Assembly (NCBI RefSeq): GCF_003574965.1
Contig: NZ_CP032317.1
Coordinates: 434,001-498,000, forward strand
DNA: 64,000 nt
Direction of reading: 5' to 3'
Origin: Hymenobacter oligotrophus
GTDB lineage: Bacteria > Bacteroidota > Bacteroidia > Cytophagales > Hymenobacteraceae
The translations under genes were made by a program, and so were the position numbers. The notes below the pieces were generated by a model that was not told the origin of the DNA, made no database searches, and worked only from the letters and a program-made list of their open reading frames with translations. Shown here piece after piece: positions 24,808 to 33,355 of the stretch. Each line of letters opens with the position of its first letter. The first letter of the stretch is position 1.

Positions 24808-25287
24808 ATGGAAGACCTGTTTAAGAAGTTCATCTACGCTGGCGTTGGGTTTGTTTCGCGCACCAACGACCGGGTGCAGGACACGATTAACCAACTGGTG
24901 CAGGAAAACAAACTCTCGCAAACGGAGGGGCAGAAAATCCTCAACGAGCTGCAGAAAAACACCGACACCAAGCGCAAGGAGTTCGAAACCCAGATCAACA
25001 GCATTGCCAAGCGCGTGATGAAAGGCATGGGCGTAGCCTCGAACGCCGACGTGGAGGAGCTGAAGAAAGCCGTAAAAGGCCCCGGCAGCAAAGCCAGCAG
25101 CAGCGCCACCAAACCCGCAGGTACCGCTTCGGCCAGCAAAACCAAGAGCACCACTGCCAAGAAAGCCGACAGCACTACGGCCGCCGCCCCCGCCAAAAAA
25201 GCTGCCTCGGGTGGTAGCAAGAGCAGCGCGGCCAAAAAATCGAGCAGTGCAGCTGCTACAGGCAGCACCGCCACCGACAACGCATAA
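24808..25287 (+). CDS. phasin-like protein with basic alanine/lysine tail
   Basis: 159 residues. The first 85 form an amphipathic helical region: MEDLFKKFIYAGVGFVSRTN, then helices with LVQENKLSQTEGQKILNELQ, as in PhaF/PhaI-type phasins. The rest is a low-complexity Ala/Ser/Thr/Lys tail (repeated KKA/AKK) like histone H1 or PhaF tails, probably nucleic-acid binding. Phasins coat polyhydroxyalkanoate granules; no PHA synthase is in the window, so the granule role is unproven. A hairpin terminator follows. Confidence 0.75.
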   Translation: MEDLFKKFIYAGVGFVSRTNDRVQDTINQLVQENKLSQTEGQKILNELQKNTDTKRKEFETQINSIAKRVMKGMGVASNADVEELKKAVKGPGSKASSSATKPAGTASASKTKSTTAKKADSTTAAAPAKKAASGGSKSSAAKKSSSAAATGSTATDNA

Positions 25288-25309
25288 GCTTGTAATGGCA
25301 CTTGCACAG

Positions 25310-25345
25310 CCCCGCTGGCCCTAGGTCGGCGGGGTTTTGTTTTGT
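25310..25345 (+). terminator. terminator after phasin-like gene
   Basis: Stem CCCCGC / GCGGGG with a loop containing CCTAGG, followed by TTTTGTTTTG. It lies before the UbiB-like start, which rules out the longer frame for that gene. Confidence 0.65.
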
Positions 25346-25391
25346 GTTAGGGGCCCTAGGCGGCGCCCGATTTTTTCCGATTTTGCCGACA

Positions 25392-27077
25392 ATGTTCAAA
25401 AACACGATAACCAACCTCGGTCGCATCCGCCAAGTGGTGGAAGTGCTGCTGCGTTATGGCTTCGAAGACGCCGTAACCACCACGGCCTTGCGCCGGCTGG
25501 TGCCCGAGCGGCAGCGTCGCAGCTGGCACCACGGCAACCAATCGGTGTTCGAGATGTCGCGCTGGGAGCGGGTGCGCATGGTTATCGAGGAGTTGGGGCC
25601 CACGTTTATCAAGCTCGCGCAGGTGCTCAGCAACCGCGCCGATTTGCTGCCCCAGCCGTTGGTTGATGAGTTTGCCAAACTGCAAAGCAGCGTACCGCCC
25701 TTCGACAGCGCCGTGGCCCGCCAAATTGTGGCGCAGGAGCTTGGCCGCCCCATCGAGGAGGTATTCAGCGAGTTCGACGATGTGCCCCTGGGTTCGGCCT
25801 CCATTGGGCAGGTGCACCGCGCCCGCCTGATTGATGGCGCCGAAGTAGTGGTGAAGGTGCAGCGCCCCGACGCCCGCGACAAAATCACCACCGACCTGAG
25901 CTTACTGCGCGAACTGGTGCGCCTAACGAGCGGCTACTTGCGCCGGCAGGGCATCAGCAACCCGCAGGATATTGTGGAGGCCTTCGAGCGCAGCATGATG
26001 CAGGAGCTCGACTACACCTCGGAGGCGCGGGCCATGGAGCAGTTTCGCAAGCTTTATGCCGAGTACCACACGTTTTACGTGCCCGAGCCGCACCGCAGCC
26101 TCAGCACCGCTCGCGTGCTCGTGATTGAGTTTGTGAGCGGTTGCAAAATCACCGACAAAGACCAACTGCTGCGCTGGAACCTCGACCCCGCCGCGGTGGC
26201 CGAAACCGGCATGGACATCTACCTGACGCAGATTTTCGAGTTCGGTATTTTCCACGCCGATCCGCACCCCGGCAACGTGCTCGTGCGCCCCGATGGCAGC
26301 ATCGTGCTCATCGACTTTGGCATGGTGGGGCGCCTTACCAAGCAGCAGAAGTACGCGTTTGCAGGCGTGTTTATTAGCATGGGCCAGCAGGATGCCCGCG
26401 GCATGGCGCTCAACTTCCGGCGGTTGGCCCTTACCTCGGATATCCGCGATATGCGCAGCTTCGAGGCCGAGCTGCAGCAACTCATCGACGACTTTACGGG
26501 GCTCGATGTGAAGGAAATGAGCATGAGCGCCCTCGCGGAGCGCCTGCAGGGCGTCATTTACCGCTACAAGCTGCAGGTGCCCGGCTCGGTGTTTCTGATT
26601 CTGAGGGCCTTGGTAATCCTAGAAGGCATTGGCAAGGTGCTGCACCCGGTCTTCAACACCTTTGAGTTTGTGCGCCCCTACGGCCGCCGGCTGATTATGG
26701 AGCAGTACTCCATGAGCAACATCGGCGCCGAGCTGCAGTACACCGGGCAGCAGCTGCTGGCGCTCATGTACACGTTGCCCACCGATTTGCGCCAAATTGT
26801 GCGCAAGCTTTCCAAAGGCGATTTGCGCGTGCAAGCGCAGCTGTCGGGCTACGCCCCGCTGCTGAGCACGGCCGAAAGGCTGGTGTCGCGCACCATTATC
26901 ACGCTGCTGGCGGTGGCGTTTCTGCTGTTCTCGGGCTTGTCGTTGCTCGGCAATTACCCTGCGGGCCAAATGCCCTACTTCCGCGGCTTGCCCGCCGTAA
27001 CGTGGTGGGGCCTGGGCGGTACGGCGTTTTGGTTGATGGTGCTGTTTATTCTCACCATCAGAAAGGAAAAGCAGTAA
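25392..27077 (+). CDS. ABC1/AarF/UbiB-family atypical kinase
   Basis: 561 residues. UbiB-family marks: the KxGQ-like TFIKLAQVLSNRADLLP, the A-rich loop LGSASIGQVHRARL, VVVKVQRP with the ATP-site lysine, FHADPHPGNVLV and LIDFGMVGRL (catalytic and metal residues), and two C-terminal hydrophobic segments. Family members are linked to isoprenoid quinone metabolism; in a menaquinone user the target is uncertain. ATG 25392 is chosen because upstream frame sequence is the preceding terminator. Confidence 0.92.
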   Translation: MFKNTITNLGRIRQVVEVLLRYGFEDAVTTTALRRLVPERQRRSWHHGNQSVFEMSRWERVRMVIEELGPTFIKLAQVLSNRADLLPQPLVDEFAKLQSSVPPFDSAVARQIVAQELGRPIEEVFSEFDDVPLGSASIGQVHRARLIDGAEVVVKVQRPDARDKITTDLSLLRELVRLTSGYLRRQGISNPQDIVEAFERSMMQELDYTSEARAMEQFRKLYAEYHTFYVPEPHRSLSTARVLVIEFVSGCKITDKDQLLRWNLDPAAVAETGMDIYLTQIFEFGIFHADPHPGNVLVRPDGSIVLIDFGMVGRLTKQQKYAFAGVFISMGQQDARGMALNFRRLALTSDIRDMRSFEAELQQLIDDFTGLDVKEMSMSALAERLQGVIYRYKLQVPGSVFLILRALVILEGIGKVLHPVFNTFEFVRPYGRRLIMEQYSMSNIGAELQYTGQQLLALMYTLPTDLRQIVRKLSKGDLRVQAQLSGYAPLLSTAERLVSRTIITLLAVAFLLFSGLSLLGNYPAGQMPYFRGLPAVTWWGLGGTAFWLMVLFILTIRKEKQ

Positions 27078-27090
27078 CCGTTTCCCAAGC

Positions 27091-27497
27091 TGTCATTGCG
27101 AGGAGGGACGACGAAGCAATCGGTCCTTGGCTGGGCACAACCGCTCACCTAGTAGCAACCGAAACCACGTAGCGCGGTGTAGCATGGACTTTGTAGTCTG
27201 CGTCCCCGGATAGTAAGTTTTGTTTTCGGACCTAGGGGTGCGGCGCGTGTAGCGCGGACTTCAGTCCGCGTCGGCGTGAACGATTGGCATCGAGCGAATA
27301 CGTGCGGCCGATTTCGTTCTGGCAAACGCGGGCTAAAGCCCGCGCTACACAGGACGCCCTAGGTCCGGAAATAGAAATTACTATCGTGGGACGCGGACTG
27401 CAAAGTCCGCGCTACGGCCCTAGGTGCATTTCGCTTGGTGCTGGGTGAGCGGTTGTGCCCAGAACTGATTGCTTCGTCGTCCCTACTCGCAAGGACA
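27091..27497. repeat. outer TGTCATTGCGAG-type inverted repeat enclosing a second repeat
   Basis: Left arm 27091-27152 and right arm 27441-27497 are inverted copies of about 57-62 bases at roughly 90% identity: TGTCATTGCGAG, GGGACGACGAAGCAATC, then GGGCACAACCGCTCACC. The CATTGCGAG...GAAGCAATC word pair is a recurrent bacterial intergenic repeat. The loop holds a full GTAGCGCGG element. Confidence 0.85.
27168..27419. repeat. GTAGCGCGG composite palindrome nested inside another repeat
   Basis: Outer parts AGCGCGGTGTAGC...TGCGTCCCCGGATAGTAAG and ACTATCGTGGGACGCGGACT...CGCGCTACGG pair across the element. Inner hairpins are GCGCGGACTTCAGTCCGCG and GCGGGCTAAAGCCCGCGC, with CCTAGG at 27231 and 27357. 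The order of parts matches the copy at 12.9 kb. Confidence 0.8.
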
Positions 27498-27562
27498 GCC
27501 TGGCAAACGGCTGCTTTTCACTTTTTCAGGAACATTTCATTGCAGCAACGCCGCAAGGCCGT

Positions 27563-27570
27563 GAACTTTG
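27563..27570 (+). promoter_or_regulatory. possible -7 box for the 716-residue envelope protein gene
   Basis: GAACTTTG differs from TAnnTTTG at one base and is followed by CACCC, a common context for these promoters. It is 51 bases before the GTG start. Confidence 0.35.
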
Positions 27571-27621
27571 CACCCGTTTAGCTCGGGGCCGGATGCATCG
27601 GCCGCGTTTGGAGTTTGCATC

Positions 27622-29772
27622 GTGCGTTTTTGTTCTGCTTTCCGTTTGCTCGGCGCCCTGCTGGTGCTGCTATTCTTGATTCCGGCTACTGCCAAAGCGC
27701 AAAGCTCGCTGCTGCGCGATGTCATCATTCGCACCGATACGGCTGCGTATCAGCTTAGCCGCCACACCGCCAACGTGCAGGGCGAGCCGACGCTGTTCTT
27801 CTGGTTTCGGCGCGATGATGAAACTGTGGAGCTACGCCTGCTGCCCGAAGGCAAGCTGCCTGGCCAAAAGCCCTTGCGCCTGCGCCGCTCCGCCGATTTT
27901 CAGCAGCTCGATTCGCTGACGCTCGAAGCCGACGGCACCTACCGCACCCGCCTGAAATTTCAGGACCTTACCAGCAGCCAGTTTATCCGGCTGGTGGTGG
28001 AGCAACCCACCGACGTGCCGGGCCAGGAAGGCTGGCGCGACGTGGTGCCTTTGCTGCCTGTGGCCCGCACCTCAGTTTCCATTCGCCGCACCGACGATGA
28101 GCTGTACGTTGGCGAGGAGAAGGTATTTGAGCTGAACAGCTCGAACCCACGCAACGTGCGCGCCACCGGCGAGTGGGTGCGCGGCGAGGATTTCGACTAC
28201 CGCGTGGTGCGCGAGCAAAACGGCACCCTGCGCCTGCACGTGCTGCCCAACCAGCTGGGCCGCAAACCCCTAGGTGTGCGCCTGCAAACCGAGCGGCCGC
28301 AGCTGCTCAGCGGCGGCAAGCTTAGCTACCAGTTGCCGTTGCTGCGCCAGGAGTTCACCGTGAAAGCCTCGCGCTTGCGTTTTCTTTCGCCCGATAAGCG
28401 CAGCGTTACGCTCGACGAGCTAAGCCGCCGCCGTGGGGTGGAGCTGATTTTGGATAACGGCCGCTCGTTTGAGCTGCGCCGCACCTACCGTCTCGAGGAC
28501 CAGGAAGAGCCCGGCGGCAGCTTGATTGCGGAACTTTACACGCGCCAGTACCTCAGCAACGACCGCGTGCTCTGCTACCTGCGCCCCTACAACACGCACC
28601 GCCAAACCGACGGCTACCTCTACATCAAGCAAAACGACCAAGCGCAGTACGTCACGAACCTCGACATTACGCCCAAAACCACCGTCACCAGCGTGCAAGT
28701 GCTGCACCGCGGCGGCGACTGGACGTCGTCGCTCAACGTGAGCCCCGGCGAAACCGTGGACGTGCGCCTGGAAGGCGAGGGGCTGCAGAAAGCCCGCTTC
28801 CACCTCGAGGACCTGCAGGTAATTCTGTCCGACTCTTCGGTCCGGACCGAGTCGCGCGTGGTGCTGCGCGTGCAGGTGCCCGTAACGTTCGATAAGCGCA
28901 AGAGCACGATCCTGAACGCGGGCCAACCCACCGGCTTTGCGCTTACCGTGCGCGAGTTTCAGCGCCCGCACCCGCTCGATTTTGTGTCGGTAAGCTACGG
29001 CGAGGGGTCGCGGCCCGTTACGCGCCTCAACGGCCCGGTGCTGTACGGCCACACCATCCGCGACGTGGTGTTCAACTTCAACACCAACGGCATCGATACC
29101 GACAAGTCGCTCTACGGCAAGCAATTCCTGAGCTTTGAGATTCGCACGCTCAACAGCAAAGGCGAGCTGGTGGAAATCCGCAACGTGGACAACGTGGTTA
29201 TTTGCCCCGGCGATAACTCCCCGCGGGCGGCCTTCTACCAGGACAAGCAATGCCGCACCGACCCGCTGAGCCTTAACAGCTTGCTGGGCCGCAAAACCTA
29301 CGACCTCGACGACTGGAGCCGCATTATTGTTACCATCAGGCACCAATCCGGGCAGTACGCCGAGCCCGGCTCCACGCAAGTGCTGGAGCTGGTGCTGAAG
29401 CGCACCTTCAAGTTCGATATCGATGTAAGCTTCCCCGGCGGCCTGCTCACCAAGCGCGCCGGCGAATCGAGCTACACCGATTTCGGCGGCATTTCGCTGG
29501 CCACGCTCGCGCAATTCAGCTTTTACCACCCCGAAAAAATCAACCGCTTGCGGCCGTACAAAATTGGCGCAGGCTTCGTGGCCCTCAACGCGTTCAACCT
29601 GAACTCGAGCGCCTCCGTGCGCCGCGATTTGGGGTTGGTGGTGCTGGGGTCGGTGTACCCCACGCGCCGCGATGCCAAGCTCACCTTTCCGCTGTATTTG
29701 GGCGGCGGCTACCTGATGACGCTCGGCAAACCGTTCTTTATGTTCGGGCCGGGCATTGGGGTGCGGTTGTAG
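27622..29772 (+). CDS. large exported envelope protein, unknown family
   Basis: 716 residues from GTG. A signal peptide ends near ATAKAQ. The body is beta-rich with several similar segments of about 100 residues, suggesting tandem Ig-like or sandwich domains. The last 100 residues (SYTDFGGISLATLAQFSFYH to FMFGPGIGVRL) alternate like membrane beta strands and end in an Arg-Leu pair, consistent with an outer-membrane C-terminus. I do not recognise the family. GTG 27622 is chosen for the signal peptide; a TTG at 27568 overlaps the likely promoter. Confidence 0.65.
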   Translation: MRFCSAFRLLGALLVLLFLIPATAKAQSSLLRDVIIRTDTAAYQLSRHTANVQGEPTLFFWFRRDDETVELRLLPEGKLPGQKPLRLRRSADFQQLDSLTLEADGTYRTRLKFQDLTSSQFIRLVVEQPTDVPGQEGWRDVVPLLPVARTSVSIRRTDDELYVGEEKVFELNSSNPRNVRATGEWVRGEDFDYRVVREQNGTLRLHVLPNQLGRKPLGVRLQTERPQLLSGGKLSYQLPLLRQEFTVKASRLRFLSPDKRSVTLDELSRRRGVELILDNGRSFELRRTYRLEDQEEPGGSLIAELYTRQYLSNDRVLCYLRPYNTHRQTDGYLYIKQNDQAQYVTNLDITPKTTVTSVQVLHRGGDWTSSLNVSPGETVDVRLEGEGLQKARFHLEDLQVILSDSSVRTESRVVLRVQVPVTFDKRKSTILNAGQPTGFALTVREFQRPHPLDFVSVSYGEGSRPVTRLNGPVLYGHTIRDVVFNFNTNGIDTDKSLYGKQFLSFEIRTLNSKGELVEIRNVDNVVICPGDNSPRAAFYQDKQCRTDPLSLNSLLGRKTYDLDDWSRIIVTIRHQSGQYAEPGSTQVLELVLKRTFKFDIDVSFPGGLLTKRAGESSYTDFGGISLATLAQFSFYHPEKINRLRPYKIGAGFVALNAFNLNSSASVRRDLGLVVLGSVYPTRRDAKLTFPLYLGGGYLMTLGKPFFMFGPGIGVRL

Positions 29773-29902
29773 GGCAAACGGTGCCAACCCGGCCATAAGT
29801 TTGCGCGGGACAAAAACGATAGAGTGCAGCAAAGCACGAAAAGCTGCAGAGCGGTCAGAAATCAGGTAAACGGCTTACCCTAGGTCCTAACTCAAGCGTT
29901 GC

Positions 29903-31012
29903 TTACCGCAGCCAGTGGTAGCCTACCTGAACCCCCGCGAAGCCCAGCCCCGTCAGCAACAAGTTGCGGTACCACCCCTGCAGGCGCAACTCCCGTCGGG
30001 CACCTAGGGGCACATGCACGCCGGCGGTCAGGTCGAGGTGCGCGGCAACGCCACGCCCGCCATGGTAACTTTCGGCCACCCGAAACGGCCCCGTGCTGCC
30101 CGCCGGCCGCTGCTGCACCTCGTTGAACTGATGAACCATAAACGAAAGGCCCATGCCCGCTCCTGCGTGCAGGCCTACTCGCTGGGGCTGCCCCCAGCGC
30201 TTACCTAAAGCAGTGGTAGCCGCTGCCATGCCTGCCCGGCTGTACTCGCGCTGCTCCACCGGGGCGTTGGAGTTGTTGGTTGTCTTGGTCACGCCGGAGT
30301 AAGCTTTCAGGTGGCTGTAATCAAGCTGCAGGCTGGCGTATAATCCGCTGGCGCGCCGGCCCGTCCACTCAAAGCCAACCTGCGGCAGCAAATTGGTTTG
30401 GCCTTTGTTGCCCAACAAGCCGAACAACCCGGTCGCTCGCACGGCAAAACCTTCCTGCCAGGCAGATGAAACCGATGGCTGGCGCAGGCGCCACGCTTTA
30501 TCAACGCAGGTATTGTACTCCGTTAGCGCCCGCTGCACATTAAATAGCGAATAAGGCAGCTCCAGCACGCGGGCATCGGTTTGCTTTAAGGTGGCGCAAC
30601 CCGTTAGGTAGCGGTTGAACAACACATGCCAATTACCCGGGCTGAGTTCATAAAGCGTATCATTAGCGGCGGGGCGCAGTAGCATACCGCTCTGCGAGGC
30701 ATCCGTATACAAGCTGGCGGGGCCGATCAGCTGCGGCAACACAAACCACACCGAATCGGCGCCGGAGGCCAAGCGCACCACCGAGCTGTTAATAGGCGCG
30801 TTGGCCCCAACGGCGTAGGCCTTCACTTGGCTTGGGCGAACAAGTTGGGGAGCAGTTGCATTTGCTGTGCGCAGGTACACCCGGCCGCGGCGCTCGGTAA
30901 TGGTACCCCGTACGGTGTCGCCGCTCAGCTTGAGTACGTAGCCAGGCAGGCCTTGTGCTATAGTTGTAAGGGGTAATTGAAGGATGAAAATCAGCGCGTA
31001 AAGTCGAAGCAT
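29903..31012 (-). CDS. outer-membrane beta-barrel protein, unknown function
   Basis: 369 residues: signal peptide ending TIAQG, an N-terminal domain with GYVLKLSGDTVRGTITERRG (a strand-rich pattern frequent in Bacteroidota barrel proteins), and a C-terminal half of amphipathic strands (from about residue 185) ending FAGVQVGYHWLR. Probably an 8-to-10-stranded barrel in the outer membrane. It lies downstream of the phosphohexomutase gene on the same strand, separated from it by a terminator, and faces the 716-residue protein gene. Confidence 0.75.
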   Translation of the reverse strand: MLRLYALIFILQLPLTTIAQGLPGYVLKLSGDTVRGTITERRGRVYLRTANATAPQLVRPSQVKAYAVGANAPINSSVVRLASGADSVWFVLPQLIGPASLYTDASQSGMLLRPAANDTLYELSPGNWHVLFNRYLTGCATLKQTDARVLELPYSLFNVQRALTEYNTCVDKAWRLRQPSVSSAWQEGFAVRATGLFGLLGNKGQTNLLPQVGFEWTGRRASGLYASLQLDYSHLKAYSGVTKTTNNSNAPVEQREYSRAGMAAATTALGKRWGQPQRVGLHAGAGMGLSFMVHQFNEVQQRPAGSTGPFRVAESYHGGRGVAAHLDLTAGVHVPLGARRELRLQGWYRNLLLTGLGFAGVQVGYHWLR

Positions 31013-31055
31013 GCGTTGAGGTATAGAGCGGCGGATTCAAGCAAAAAGCAAGAAT

Positions 31056-31090
31056 ACAACAAAGCCCGGGCACTGCCCAGGCTTTGTTGT
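31056..31090 (-). terminator. terminator after phosphohexomutase gene
   Basis: Stem ACAACAAAGCC / GGCTTTGTTGT with an inner GGGC/GCCC pair, oriented to end the minus-strand transcript; TTCTTGCTTTTTGC follows on that strand. Confidence 0.7.
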
Positions 31091-31125
31091 GTAGGTCTTG
31101 ACTGACACTAGGTCCTATTCGAACA

Positions 31126-32874
31126 TTACTGCAGCTGCATTTCCTGGATGATCTGCTGGATGCGACCGTCGAGCTGCTGCTGGGCTTGCTCGAAATCGGC
31201 ACCGTTGCCGAGGGGCTGCTTCAGGCTGAAGTAGAACTTGATTTTGGGCTCGGTGCCCGAGGGGCGGGCCGACACCTTCGAGCCGTCTTCGGTCAGGAAT
31301 TGCAGCACGTTGCTGCGCTCTAGCTCGATGGGCTGCTCTTGGCCAGTGCGCAAGTCGCGGGCAACTTGCTGCTGGTAGTCGAGCAGCTGCACCACGGGCG
31401 AGCCACCTAGGGAAGCCGGCGGGTTCTGGCGCAGCTGGGCCATCATTTCCTGGATTTCCTCGGCGCCGCGCTGGCCCTTTTTGGTCAGCGAAATCAGGTC
31501 TTCCTTGTACAGGCCGTAGGTGCGGTACATCTGCACCATTTCCTCGTACAGCGTGCGGCCTTGGTCTTTGGCCACGGCAGCCATTTCGGCAATCAGGCAG
31601 CAAGCCGAAACGGCATCTTTGTCGCGCACAAAGTCGCCAATCATGAAACCGTAGCTTTCTTCGCCGCCGCCGATGTAGTAGTGGCCTTCGTTCTTGGCTT
31701 CAAGGTCGCGGATGATGCCGGCGATGTACTTGAAGCCCGTGAGCGTTTGGTAGGAGCGGATGCCGTAGTGCTTCGCCACGTCGCCGAGCACGTCGCTCGT
31801 TACAATGGTGTACACGATGTAGTCCTTCTCCTTATCGAGCTTGCCGGCTTGCTGGCGGGCCGACACGAGATAGTGCGTGAGCAGCGCAGCGGTTTGGTTG
31901 CCGTTCACGAGCACCCATTCGCCCTGCGTGTTCTTCACGCCGATACCCACGCGGTCGGCGTCGGGGTCGGTGGCAATTACGATGTCGGCGTCGAGCTGCT
32001 TGGCCTGGTCGAGGGCCATTTGCATGGCTACTTTCTCCTCGGGGTTCGGCGACTTTACCGTCGGGAAGTTGCCATCGGGCGTGGCTTGCTCCTGCACAAT
32101 GTGAATGTTGTCGAAGCCGAAACGCTGCAGCGCCTTGGGCACCATGGTAATGCCCGTGCCGTGCAGCGGTGTGTACACGATTTTGAGGTCGTGCTGGCGC
32201 TTAATGGCATCGGGGTTGATGCTGAGCTTGGCCACCTCGCCTAGGTAGGCATTGTCAAGCGCTTCGCCGATGATGTGAATGCGCGACGAATCGGCCGCGA
32301 ACTTCACCTCGTCCACGGAGTGGATGGCGTTTACCTCGCGGATGATGTTTTTGTCGTGCGGAGCCACTACCTGGGCGCCGTCGTTCCAGTACACTTTGTA
32401 GCCGTTGTACTCCTTGGGGTTGTGCGAGGCCGTAACCACGCAGCCGCTGTGACAGCCTAGGTGCCGAATGGCAAACGACAGCTCAGGAGTGGGGCGCAGC
32501 GCCTCGAACAGGTACACCGTAATGCCGTTGGCCGAGAAAATGCCGGCCGCGGTTTCGGCGAAGGTGCGCGAGTTCAGGCGCGAGTCGTGGGCAATGGCCA
32601 CCTTAATTTCTTCGCCGGGAAACTGCTGCAACAGGTAGTTGCACAAGCCCTGCGTGGCCATGCCCAAAGTGTAGCGGTTCATGCGGTTCGAGCCCACGCC
32701 CATTACGCCGCGCAAGCCGCCGGTGCCAAACTCCAGGTCGCGGTAAAAGGCGTCGCTCAGGGCTTCGTCGTCGCCGGCCGCTTGCAGGCGGCGAATTTCG
32801 GCCTTGGTGTCGTCGTCGTAGTTGCCGCTAAGCCAGGTGCTGATTTTTTGCTGGATGTCGGAAGAGAGGGGCAT
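31126..32874 (-). CDS. phosphoglucomutase / phosphomannomutase family
   Basis: 582 residues of the alpha-D-phosphohexomutase superfamily. Active-site serine in VTASHNPKEYNGYKVY (about 137-152), metal loop DPDADRVGI (about 305), sugar-recognition loop GGEESYG and phosphate-binding RPSGTEPKIKFY near the C-terminus. It interconverts hexose 1- and 6-phosphates; the long form is usual in Bacteroidota and acts on glucose, mannose or both. It is divergent from a very small secreted-protein gene. Confidence 0.94.
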   Translation of the reverse strand: MPLSSDIQQKISTWLSGNYDDDTKAEIRRLQAAGDDEALSDAFYRDLEFGTGGLRGVMGVGSNRMNRYTLGMATQGLCNYLLQQFPGEEIKVAIAHDSRLNSRTFAETAAGIFSANGITVYLFEALRPTPELSFAIRHLGCHSGCVVTASHNPKEYNGYKVYWNDGAQVVAPHDKNIIREVNAIHSVDEVKFAADSSRIHIIGEALDNAYLGEVAKLSINPDAIKRQHDLKIVYTPLHGTGITMVPKALQRFGFDNIHIVQEQATPDGNFPTVKSPNPEEKVAMQMALDQAKQLDADIVIATDPDADRVGIGVKNTQGEWVLVNGNQTAALLTHYLVSARQQAGKLDKEKDYIVYTIVTSDVLGDVAKHYGIRSYQTLTGFKYIAGIIRDLEAKNEGHYYIGGGEESYGFMIGDFVRDKDAVSACCLIAEMAAVAKDQGRTLYEEMVQMYRTYGLYKEDLISLTKKGQRGAEEIQEMMAQLRQNPPASLGGSPVVQLLDYQQQVARDLRTGQEQPIELERSNVLQFLTEDGSKVSARPSGTEPKIKFYFSLKQPLGNGADFEQAQQQLDGRIQQIIQEMQLQ

Positions 32875-33078
32875 AAATGCGAAGGTTCGGGTGGCGTTTG
32901 TACGTCAAAGAAAAAGGAAGTTTGAATACAGCGAAGCTTGGTCAGGGTAAAGCTCACATTATCATGCGATTGAACTGCGCCCAATTTTTGCGCACTTGCG
33001 GCAGTGAAAGCCAGCAACTCCGCAGTCGGCTGGCTCAACTGCACTCAGCCGCCGTTCAGCTCCTTTTCCTTACCCGCT

Positions 33079-33261
33079 ATGAAAACCGTTCATCGCCTAA
33101 TTAGCCTGCTCATGTTTATGCTGCTGGTTTTGCTTGTAGCTCTGCCGTTCGCCGTGGCCTTTGCCCAAGCACCCGCCCAGCAAAGCAATCCTGCCGGCCA
33201 ATTCACCACAGAGCAACTGCGCACCGACGAAAAAGCGCCGAGCCAGATCTGTAACCAATAA
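33079..33261 (+). CDS. very small secreted peptide, unknown
   Basis: 60 residues: a strongly hydrophobic signal (MKTVHRLISLLMFMLLVLLV) ending AFAQA, then about 30 polar residues with one cysteine (SQICNQ at the end). No family recognised. A hairpin terminator follows, which supports it as a transcribed unit. Confidence 0.45.
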   Translation: MKTVHRLISLLMFMLLVLLVALPFAVAFAQAPAQQSNPAGQFTTEQLRTDEKAPSQICNQ

Positions 33262-33297
33262 ACTCAGCCCTAGGTGAACTAGCCTGGTAACAACACC

Positions 33298-33330
33298 AAC
33301 GGCGCCCGAGCAGGTAGCTCCGGCGCCGTT
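33298..33330 (+). terminator. hairpin terminator between convergent genes
   Basis: AACGGCGCC pairs exactly with GGCGCCGTT around a 15-base loop that itself contains GAGC/GCTC. It lies between the small peptide gene and the LamG gene. Confidence 0.6.
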
Positions 33331-33355
33331 GTAGCTTGTTGGGTTGTGGCAGGGG

